A DNA stretch of 64,000 nucleotides from Aurantiochytrium sp. KH105 (lineage: Eukaryota > Sar > Bigyra > Thraustochytrida > Thraustochytriidae), in contig BGKB01000144.1 in assembly GCA_003116975.1 (NCBI GenBank), forward strand, positions 1 through 64,000. The letters run 5' to 3'. Position 1 is the first letter of the stretch. Every line of letters begins with the position of its first letter. The notes beneath the pieces are model-generated. The model searched no databases, was not told where the DNA came from, and saw nothing but the letters and a program-made list of their open reading frames with translations. Of this stretch, positions 57,303 through 64,000 are shown piece by piece. The position numbers were made by a program, and so were the translations under genes.

Positions 57303-59255
57303 ATGGTGTCGCCGACCGCGTGCGTCACGCTGCGCATCACAGGTACGTGCCCGCGAAGGGCGCGCGGCCGCGCCGCGCTGCGCCGGGCTGCGCGCAGGAA
57401 TGGCGGGCAGGGCGGGGAGTGGAATGGGATGGTAATGGAATGGACCAGAGCACGTGCATGCCAAGCGGAGCGCGAGAGCAGGGCGCGTGCGCGCGCGCGA
57501 GGGAGAGGGGGAGGCGGGCGAGCGGCAGTGGCAACGGCAGCAGCAGGCAGCGGCACGGCGAGGCGCGGCGAGGCGGAGGCCAATTGGGGGAGAAGAGAGA
57601 GCGCGGCAGTGCCTCCGCCGCCGGAGGGACGGCGAGGCCATCGTCATCTCTGTGCTTAGGGCCGCGAGTCAGTCGCACAGAAAAGGAAAGGGGAACTAAC
57701 TTATATGGTACACACGTGCGTGGTGTGCACAAACTCGCTGTCGAACTGGATTTGCTGGTGCTGGCCGGCTGACTCACCATGCGACCCGAATCTCGCAGCC
57801 AAGAGCGCGCAGAACCTGAAGAATTTGCAGACGCTGCTACCGCAAGACCCGTACGTACGCGTGGAGACCCTTCCGTGGAACGATGAGGCCGAAACCAAGG
57901 CCGCGCACGGCACCGACCCGGTGTGGAAGCCGAAACACCGCCCAGTGATGGAGCTCCCTTACTACGGTCGTCCCGTCCCGCCCGATCAAGCGTTGCTTCT
58001 GGTGGAGGTGCTTGACTGGGAGGCAACCCGCAAGAACCGCATCATCGGCGGCAACACCCTCGATCTCGCCCAGATCTTGCGGAAGACGCCACTCGGCGAG
58101 ACGCGGGAGCTCGTCGTGCCGCTCAAAGACCCAGATGGCAAGAGCGCCGGAACCGTCTTTCTGGAGTTCGAGGTCGTCATGCGCGGCACGTTCGAAGTGA
58201 CCGTGCTTTCGGGTCGCCAGCTGCGCAACATCCAGTCGAGCTTTGAAGACCTGATCAAAGAGCAGGACCCTTATGCGCGTGTGTCCTTTCTTCCCGCTCC
58301 GGATAATGGAACCAAACAGGTAGCCTCGACCAAGGCTGCGCGTGGCGTGAATCCTGTCTGGGACAGAAAGCGCCACAAGAGCAAGCTTACGTTTGACTTT
58401 GACGGCGAGGACAAGCCCCGTCTTCTCGTTGAGGTTCTCGACGAGGAAGTCTTGCGCAAAGATCGTCTCATTGGAACAGGCGCGCTGGATCTGATCAAGC
58501 GCGTGCTCTCGGAAGGTGCGGGTGCTCGCGAAGTTCACAAGACTGTGACTGTGGAACTTGTGGACGAGGAATTCGTGCCCGCAGGTAGTGTTGAGCTCGA
58601 TATTCACTTTATCAACGAGGCCTACGATGAATCGAAGCCCGTCATCACCGGTCTTTCGTCGCGCGATCTTAATGTGGACATTCACAAGATGTCCGGATCC
58701 GATCTTCTTCGTGAACTGGGCCGTCTTTTCATTCAGGTGGAAGGCGAGCTTGAGAGCGCGGCACCTGGCTTTCTCCACGAGGTTACTGACCGCGTTCCGA
58801 TTTCGGCTCTCTTCCTGGCCATGTGGGGTCTCTTGGGCGCTCTGGGAGTGGTTATCCTTCTCACGCGCGGCGCCAAGCTCTTGAGTCTGTGTGTAGGCGT
58901 CTTGTTCCCGTGCTACTGGTCTTTCAAGGCAATCGAGACCGAGGGCAAAGATGACGACACGCAGTGGCTCATGTACTGGATGATCTTTGGCACGAGCATG
59001 GTGCTGGAGGAGACTCTTTTCAAGGTGCCCGCGATGCTCCAGCCGGGCCTTTTTTTTGCGTCCAAGATGATCTTTCTTGTGTGGCTCTCGCATCCGAAAT
59101 TCCAAGGCGCTACAGTGGCCTACAGGCGACTCGTGGCGCCTATCTTGCGCAGGTATGAGGACCGCATTGACGAGCGCCTCAGAGCTGCTCGCAAAGCCGT
59201 AAAGGACCTTGATGATCGTGTTCGTCTCGAGCCTGAGTCGGAGGACGAGAGCTAA
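57303..59255 (+). CDS. two-C2-domain protein with REEP/TB2/HVA22 membrane domain (two exons)
   Basis: Joined CDS 57303-57342 and 57799-59255, 498 residues. Exon 1 encodes MVSPTACVTLRIT; splicing adds AKSAQNLKNLQTLLPQDPYVRVE, completing the first strand of C2 domain 1. That is strong evidence, because the downstream frame alone lacks this strand and a proper start. C2-1 covers ~5-155 and C2-2 ~160-300 (GTFEVTVLSGRQLRNI..DPYARVSF..NPVWDRK). Calcium-ligand Asp residues are only partly kept. A helix pair (~355-395) leads into the REEP domain (LCVGVLFPCYWSFKAIETEGKDDDTQWLMYWMIFGT..LEETLF), which inserts as hairpins and bends ER membrane. The protein probably tethers or shapes ER next to acidic lipids. 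The tail is charged. Confidence 0.88.
57343..57798 (+). other. intron (456 bp) of the C2-REEP gene
   Basis: Donor GTACGT follows AATCACAG-type context (ATCACAG|GTACGT); the acceptor is CTCGCAG|CCAAG. Removal keeps frame and restores the C2 first strand. The intron is GC-rich in its first two thirds and has in-frame stops. It is the only well-supported intron in the window. Confidence 0.82.
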
Positions 59256-59650
59256 GAATAAAAGGTGTGCCTCCCACGGTTCGTAGTACCACGTAGTTAT
59301 TTGAAAAAAAAAAAAAGGAATATATCCGAATCGTTGGATGATCTCTCACCGTGACTGATTGACCAAATGGTAGCACTTGTCCTTGTCCCTGCAAGTACCT
59401 CGGCCTGCGGTGACTTGTCTTTTTTCTGAAGATGTAGTATTGGTATGTATAGTGAGCACCAAACCCCTAACCCTCCTCGCCCCCCCCCCCCCCCCCCAAA
59501 AAAAAAATAAATAAAATTGGGCCTAGGCTAACGTGCGCGAAGCTGTCAGGGATCTTCCGCCGGCGTATGACGGGCACCAATCCAAGCCAAGCCAAGAAAC
59601 AGACGGGTGCGCCGTGCGTCCCGCCGCTGCTGCGTAGAAGCGTGTTTACA

Positions 59651-59681
<31 letters not shown>

Positions 59682-59690
59682 GCAAGGTGC
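59256..59690. other. intergenic between two plus-strand genes
   Basis: 435 bp with an A run (59304-59315), a C homopolymer of ~19 (59481-59499) followed directly by A-rich sequence, and GTGC repeats (59651-59682) just before the next gene. No gene supported. Confidence 0.6.
59481..59509. repeat. C homopolymer adjoining A-rich tract
   Basis: Roughly nineteen C followed by about ten A. Length may be assembly-dependent. Confidence 0.85.
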
Positions 59691-60812
59691 ATGCAAGCGA
59701 GCGCCTCGGAGAGAATGCACGTGTTCGGGAGTACAAAGAAGCCAGAGGACCAGGAAACCCCTGCGTCCAGACCGCCGCACTCGTGGCTCACCGCAGCGGG
59801 CGTAGACTACGCATTACGCTCAAGCTCCTCATCTTCTTTAATGTCGGCAGCTTCATCATCATCTTCGTCTTCGTCGCTAGAAGGTTTGGCTCATCGAGAA
59901 GGCGACTCTTCAATGCCAGAAGGCGCCGACGGCGTGATTAAAGGCTGGATGCTCGCTGCTGTACGTCCTTGCGCTGGTTCCTCTGTTGACGATTTGCAAG
60001 CGCAAGTCCCTGTAGCAGACGATGCGTGGCGTCTATGCCTCGCACGATTGGACGCACTAAATCTTAACCTGTACGACGGGCAAACGCACTTATGGCTCCG
60101 TTGCGACGTGTACGATGCCGGCCGCTCTGTGGCCAGCATACACTCGCGCGTACTCTCGTTTACCTTTGCCGACGGACTCGGTAGGCGGCATCGGGTATTT
60201 TGCAAGCTAAAAAACGAAGAGGCTTGCCACCGCTGGATTGAGGCTATTTACCAGGCACGTGCGTACCGTGCGACATGGACAATGACTTCGTGTCGCACGG
60301 CCGAGACAACGCTATGCTGCTGTGCATTCGGACGCAACGTTCTCTCCCAGATCTTTTGGTTTACGGTGGGCAACTTTCTCGCCGTTCTCCTCGATCTTAG
60401 CAATATCGCGTGGGACTTGCTGGCGCGCGGGGGCGCTCAAGCGAACAAAAACGAGTCTCGTCGATTGGAACTCGAAGCGAACATGGTATGCAACGGAATC
60501 ACGGTGCTTGGTTTGTTAGGCCTTTTGAGCGTACTCTACGGGACGAAGCACCCGATGGAGACTGTTTTGCGCCGCGCGCGACTCTTGTGCTTGCTGCTTG
60601 CGGGAGTTTCTGGAGCCATGATCCTCGCTAGTCTTGTTTGTTTTGTCGAGGATAAAGACGCAGACATCATCGTCCACGTACTGCGCAAAAGGCTCTTGTC
60701 CGTCGTAGATGTAGTCATCATGGTGACATGGATCAATGGGGCTTATTTGTGTACACGTGCTCTCATGGTGCTCAAGCAAGACATCACCAAGCTTTCTCTG
60801 CATTTTGTCTAG
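59691..60812 (+). CDS. PH-domain protein with four membrane segments
   Basis: 373 residues from the ATG at 59691 (a second ATG at 59715 is equally possible). The first ~70 residues are Ser-rich. Residues ~80-200 (GVIKGWMLAAVRP..ARLDALNLNLYDGQTHLWLRCDVYDAGRSVASI..FCKLKNEEACHRWIEAIYQARA) fit a PH domain, including the final Trp of the C-terminal helix. Four hydrophobic segments follow: LSQIFWFTVGNFLAVLLDLSNIAWDLL, GITVLGLLGLLSVLYG, LLCLLLAGVSGAMILASLVCFV and VVDVVIMVTWINGAYLCTRALMVL. PH domains read phosphoinositides; the membrane part is unrecognised. GTGC repeats upstream give extra codons without ATG, so they were excluded. Confidence 0.7.
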   Translation: MQASASERMHVFGSTKKPEDQETPASRPPHSWLTAAGVDYALRSSSSSSLMSAASSSSSSSSLEGLAHREGDSSMPEGADGVIKGWMLAAVRPCAGSSVDDLQAQVPVADDAWRLCLARLDALNLNLYDGQTHLWLRCDVYDAGRSVASIHSRVLSFTFADGLGRRHRVFCKLKNEEACHRWIEAIYQARAYRATWTMTSCRTAETTLCCCAFGRNVLSQIFWFTVGNFLAVLLDLSNIAWDLLARGGAQANKNESRRLELEANMVCNGITVLGLLGLLSVLYGTKHPMETVLRRARLLCLLLAGVSGAMILASLVCFVEDKDADIIVHVLRKRLLSVVDVVIMVTWINGAYLCTRALMVLKQDITKLSLHFV

Positions 60813-60982
60813 ATTTTGCTCACATATTTATCTCATTTGCATACCGTGCATACATTCTAGTTCGCTGTCTCTTCTTTCCTTCTTCTTCCTCTGATTGACT
60901 GACTGACCAGCTGAGAAGCGGGAAAAAAAAAATATCAAAGTAAGTTTTTACATTCGCGTGCGGGTGTGCCAAGTTGTGAGAT
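60813..60982. other. short convergent intergenic
   Basis: 170 bp between opposed stop codons; T/A-rich, shared 3' UTR space. Confidence 0.6.
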
Positions 60983-62362
60983 CTACACAGACATCGCACG
61001 GACCCGCGGTACAGAGGTTGTGCGTCGCCAGCGGATGAAAAGACGACGAGCGGCCACGGAAACGAGACCGACTGTCCAGACAGCCACAAAGATGAGCAAC
61101 ACAGAGTCGCTTTGGTCTGGATGACCCTCATGCATGGCCGGAATATCGACGATGATGGTTGAAATAAGACACGCCGCTGATACAAGGAGAGCAAAGGCCT
61201 CGAGAAGATCCGAAAGGGTCACAAAGGAGCACAGGGACTTGAAGTCAAGCTTGAGGCGGTGATGAAGGGTGACGGAGTACCTCGTGTGGCAAATCTCACA
61301 GTCAAGATTGTCGCCTGCTGCGCGATTGCCAGGCCGATTCAAGATCCACTTCTCAAGGCAGGCAACGTGGACCTTGGAGATGGACCCCGTGCAGGCGCAC
61401 GGAGCAATGAGTGGGTTGTCTTTTGTACATTCGTCGTCGCCGCAAATGCGGCACTCTTCGACGCTGCCAGTGCTTCCACCAGGCGATCCTCTCGCTCGCC
61501 CCGCATCGTTCTCAGCAGTCAACAGGGGCTGCAACAGACTGCTCTCGTGCAGGCGAGCAGGATCGTTAGGATCTGCGCCTGCTTCAAGGTCATCGACCAG
61601 CAGACGACTGTCTCGGTGAGAGGGCAACGCATTCGTGTCTGAGGCCTCGAAGACCTCAATGGTCTCCTGATGACCTGCGTTTGTCTTTGCAGCACTGTCG
61701 TCAGCGTCGAGGCTATCGCTCTCGTCGCTACAGCATTCAGACTCGAGGTCATGTCCCAGCTCAAGATCGTCTGGAGTGCGAAGATATTCGCCTTCCTCAA
61801 GCCCTCTCTCAGTAGTGCACGGCGGATGCGGACGCTCGTATCTTGTCCACTGCGCGGCGGCTACATTAATATCACGCGATGAAGAGGTGGTCGAGGAGGA
61901 GGAGGCGCGAGCACCTGTAGCCCCCCCTGCAGCTGCGGGTGCAGACGAGGAGAGCGCCACGTTGGCGCTGGCACCAAGACCCAAGCGGATGAGTTTGTCA
62001 AAGTCGACATCATGCCCAAGACTCTCCTCCTTGTCCGCATCTCTTTCATGTGCAGCGGAAGCAGCAGCAGCAGCAGCAGCAGCAGCATCGTCCTCCCCGG
62101 GTGCAGCGGGGTCGGCATGCGCGCGCATCTGCGACACTCTTGTCGTTGCTGGAGATTGCGCCTCCTCGTCTTCCACCTTGAGCTGGTGGTGCTTTTGCTC
62201 TTGCTCTCGCTCTCGCTTTTGCTGCTCGAGGCGCTGGTCTTCCTGTTCCTCCTGCTGCCGATGGCGCCCTGCGCTCCGGAACAGCTCCACCTCGTCTCGC
62301 TTGGCCTCCTCCTTGGCCTCCGCCGCCCCCGTCGCGCTGCCGTCCGCCTCGCCCGGGCGCAT
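60983..62362 (-). CDS. RING-CH (MARCH-type) membrane E3 ubiquitin ligase
   Basis: 459 residues from the ATG at 62362. The N-terminal ~270 residues are charged low complexity (Glu/Gln-rich coil, poly-Ala run, then Ser/acidic). The RING-CH domain at ~310-370 reads EECRICGDDECTKDNPLIAPCACTGSISKVHVACLEKWI..NLDCEICHTRYS, the C4HC3 order of MARCH proteins that bind E2 and ubiquitinate membrane proteins. Two hydrophobic helices follow (SDLLEAFALLVSAACLISTIIVDI; SVLLIFVAVWTVGLVSVAARRL), typical for the family. The tail is short and basic. The same frame stays open ~440 codons upstream across the neighbouring gene, but there it is Arg-rich shadow. Confidence 0.9.
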   Translation of the reverse strand: MRPGEADGSATGAAEAKEEAKRDEVELFRSAGRHRQQEEQEDQRLEQQKREREQEQKHHQLKVEDEEAQSPATTRVSQMRAHADPAAPGEDDAAAAAAAAASAAHERDADKEESLGHDVDFDKLIRLGLGASANVALSSSAPAAAGGATGARASSSSTTSSSRDINVAAAQWTRYERPHPPCTTERGLEEGEYLRTPDDLELGHDLESECCSDESDSLDADDSAAKTNAGHQETIEVFEASDTNALPSHRDSRLLVDDLEAGADPNDPARLHESSLLQPLLTAENDAGRARGSPGGSTGSVEECRICGDDECTKDNPLIAPCACTGSISKVHVACLEKWILNRPGNRAAGDNLDCEICHTRYSVTLHHRLKLDFKSLCSFVTLSDLLEAFALLVSAACLISTIIVDIPAMHEGHPDQSDSVLLIFVAVWTVGLVSVAARRLFIRWRRTTSVPRVRAMSV

Positions 62363-62762
62363 GCTCGCGGCGTCCGTCGTGCCGAATTGCTCGCTTTCGA
62401 TCTCCCTCGAGCCCTCCCTCCCTGCCTCCGCCTGCGGCCGGGCCGGCGCCGCGGCCGCGCGAGCGCGCGCGCGGCCGCGAGGGGAGACGGGAAGAGCGGA
62501 GAAGAGGCGAGAGCGCCGCGCCGCGGAGCGAGAGAGACGCCGCGCGCGGACTGCTCTGCTCTGCTCTGCTCTGCTTCGGTCTGGTCTGCTCTGGTCTGCT
62601 CTGCTCCGGGCGCAGTTCCGAGCGTCCCAAGTTGAGACTCGGAGCTCCCGGGCCCGACGCGGAAGAGACGCGGAATCGGCGACGGGCATAGAAATCATCT
62701 TTGGCTTTAAGGGGACCGACCACACAGCACTTGGCTTCGGGGTTCTTTTTCTAGATGGCGGG
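62363..62762. promoter_or_regulatory. 5' region of RING-CH gene
   Basis: 400 bp between two minus-strand genes. GCTCT pentamers run from 62551 to 62609. They are similar to those upstream of the reductase gene at 21165-21214. Confidence 0.5.
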
Positions 62763-63998
62763 CTATTCTTCGCCGGTGCCAATGTGCGTCCGGGTCGCGG
62801 GAGGTGGAGGATATGTAGCCGTGGAGACCGTGGACAGCTTGAAAAGGTTTGCGAGCGCGTTTCTTGCGCGGATGGATAGCGGACGGTCCGGCCTTCGCGA
62901 ACGCTGGTCATTGGAATCTCTTGTGGCAACTTCAATCGAGACATCTTGGACTCCTCCTTCTTCTTGGTAATGCATCGCGACGTTCTCGCTCTCGGAAGTG
63001 GATAGAGGGCTGACTCTGGTCGCTGGTTCTTCGCTCGTGTCCGCATGCGTCCTGTCGGCAGCGGCGTGAACTGGAGGATACGTGGCCGCGAATAAGGCAG
63101 ACAGGCTGAAGCGGTCCGCGAGCGACCTTCGTGTGCCCGAGGAAAGGGGACGATCTGGCTGTCGTTGACTCTGCTGTGGACCGCTCGAAGTCTCGCTCTG
63201 CATTGAAATGTGCCCAAGAGGAGGCACGGTGAACATAACTGCGCCATCTTCATCAATCGGCGCCGCATCCGAATCCTTCCTCGGCAACGTTTCCGTAAAG
63301 GATCTCTCAGCAGTTTCGTCATCTTCAATCGAACAACTGCCGTCCGATTCTCGATCACCTGTAGAATCCGTGTCCGAGCCCGAATCAGCTCCAAGGTTTG
63401 TGTCGTGTGCAGTGGAACTATCGTCACTGGCGACCTCGAGATCCCTTTGATTAGCATGATTCTTGTCAAGACGAAGGCCAGAAGATCTTGCATTCGATGA
63501 AAGTCGGTTTGAGGATGACCTCTTTGTGGAATCCGATCGTCGTCGGTCTGATCTTTGTTGACCCTGCTGTGAAGCACTGAGAAACGCTGTTGACATCGTA
63601 CCGCGCCGAAGAGGCACTGAATGCGTGACCGCGGGATCTTTGGTTGCCGCTTCAGAGTCCACATCGAGGTCTGCATCTCCTACGGAGGCTTCTGGGGAAG
63701 AGTGATTGCTGGTCTTGTGAGTCGAGACAGGATGGCGGTTCGCGTCAGAATTTGCTCGAAAGCTCGTACGTTGGGCGGTTCGAGAGCCTTTGCTATTGAA
63801 TCTCTCATCCAACGCCGTCCTTTCGTGCGATTGATTGCGAGACACTCTGGCTGTCAATGTTGATGGCGGTGAATCCTTCTTGCATGGCTTACAGCACATA
63901 AAATATATGGCCAATACAACGAACGCAACACCGCAAGCAGTAACAGCTGCTACTACTGGATTATACCATGGTTGTGCCGTTAGAGCAACCGTTGGAGC
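62763..63998 (-). CDS. single-pass Ser-rich membrane protein with internal repeats (5' end outside window)
   Basis: 411 residues visible; the frame is open to the window edge, so the N-terminus is missing. The visible start carries one hydrophobic helix (NPVVAAVTACGVAFVVLAIYFMCCKPCKK) ending in Cys/Lys, typical of a stop-transfer segment, with any extracellular domain upstream. The ~380-residue tail is Ser/Thr/Arg/Asp-rich and disordered. It holds two clear and one weak repeat of ~75 residues: QPDRPLSSGTRRSLADRFSLSALFAATYPP near 63060-63160 and RPDRPLSIRARNALANLFKLSTVSTATYPP near 62800-62890. No family recognised. Many SR, SD and SE sites suggest phosphorylation. Confidence 0.68.
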   Translation of the reverse strand, partial: APTVALTAQPWYNPVVAAVTACGVAFVVLAIYFMCCKPCKKDSPPSTLTARVSRNQSHERTALDERFNSKGSRTAQRTSFRANSDANRHPVSTHKTSNHSSPEASVGDADLDVDSEAATKDPAVTHSVPLRRGTMSTAFLSASQQGQQRSDRRRSDSTKRSSSNRLSSNARSSGLRLDKNHANQRDLEVASDDSSTAHDTNLGADSGSDTDSTGDRESDGSCSIEDDETAERSFTETLPRKDSDAAPIDEDGAVMFTVPPLGHISMQSETSSGPQQSQRQPDRPLSSGTRRSLADRFSLSALFAATYPPVHAAADRTHADTSEEPATRVSPLSTSESENVAMHYQEEGGVQDVSIEVATRDSNDQRSRRPDRPLSIRARNALANLFKLSTVSTATYPPPPATRTHIGTGEE

Positions 63999-64000
63999 TT

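Noticed and set aside
62363-63676. Long in-frame upstream extension of the RING-CH gene
   Set aside because: Arg/Pro-rich translation without domains; it overlaps another same-strand gene in a different frame, and the ATG at 62362 starts sensible sequence.
1-64000. Mobile or virus-like elements and operon-like systems
   Set aside because: No reverse transcriptase, integrase, transposase, capsid or terminal-repeat structure was seen; gene order and orientation look like ordinary nuclear protist DNA.

Overview
The window is nuclear DNA from a protist, most likely a stramenopile of the labyrinthulomycete/thraustochytrid type. That placement is an inference. It rests on dense, GC-rich genes that are almost all single open frames, typical eukaryotic families (TAF12, YJU2, PP2A B'', RBBP4/MSI1-like, BK-type K+ channel, REV1), plant-like C2-PLD, and two proteins with the WRKY19-like Cys/His repeat that is common in stramenopiles. 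No virus-like element, transposon, CRISPR array, rRNA or convincing tRNA was found. Thirty protein genes are called with fair to high confidence (two run off the window edges), plus one possible small ORF. Only one intron is well supported (57343-57798).

Layout. 1-9262: partial C2-type phospholipase D(+), YJU2(-), acylglycerol-phosphate acyltransferase(+), a 1.9-kb GC-rich gap, and a formate/nitrite-type transporter(+). 9897-18276: a large zinc-repeat protein(-), a DnaJ protein(+), a 2.4-kb gap, and a CAP-Gly/PH-like/PP2C fusion(+). 18715-25110: an unknown mitochondrial protein(-), a duplicated intergenic block, OXNAD1-like reductase(-), a DUF924 protein(+), and PP2A B''(-). 26755-34984: RBBP4/MSI1-like WD protein(+), REV1-like protein(-), SMYD-like SET protein(+), VTT-type membrane protein(-), crystallin-J1/ADP-ribosylglycohydrolase-like protein(+). 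35279-41366: inositol 5-phosphatase with C2 and villin headpiece(-), F-box-like protein(+), small mitochondrial protein(-). 41367-44782 is a very GC-rich repeat-laden gap. 44783-64000: second zinc-repeat protein(+), TAF12(+), MGMT(-), unknown coiled-coil protein(-), BK-type channel(+), C2-C2-REEP protein(+), PH-domain four-TM protein(+), RING-CH ligase(-), and a partial single-pass Ser-rich protein(-).

Most interesting are unusual architectures: a phosphoinositide 5-phosphatase ending in a villin headpiece (35279-38848), a PP2C phosphatase with an N-terminal microtubule-type CAP-Gly domain (16327-18276), two C2 domains joined to a REEP/HVA22 domain (57303-59255), and a REV1 homologue keeping BRCT, little-finger, ubiquitin-binding and C-terminal parts while apparently lacking the polymerase active site (28634-31063). 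Several genes act on or sense phospholipids (PLD, acyltransferase, 5-phosphatase, C2-REEP, PH-4TM), but they are scattered and there is no sign of an operon. Many neighbours are divergent and share short intergenic regions rich in simple repeats (CAAG, GATT, GCTCT families).
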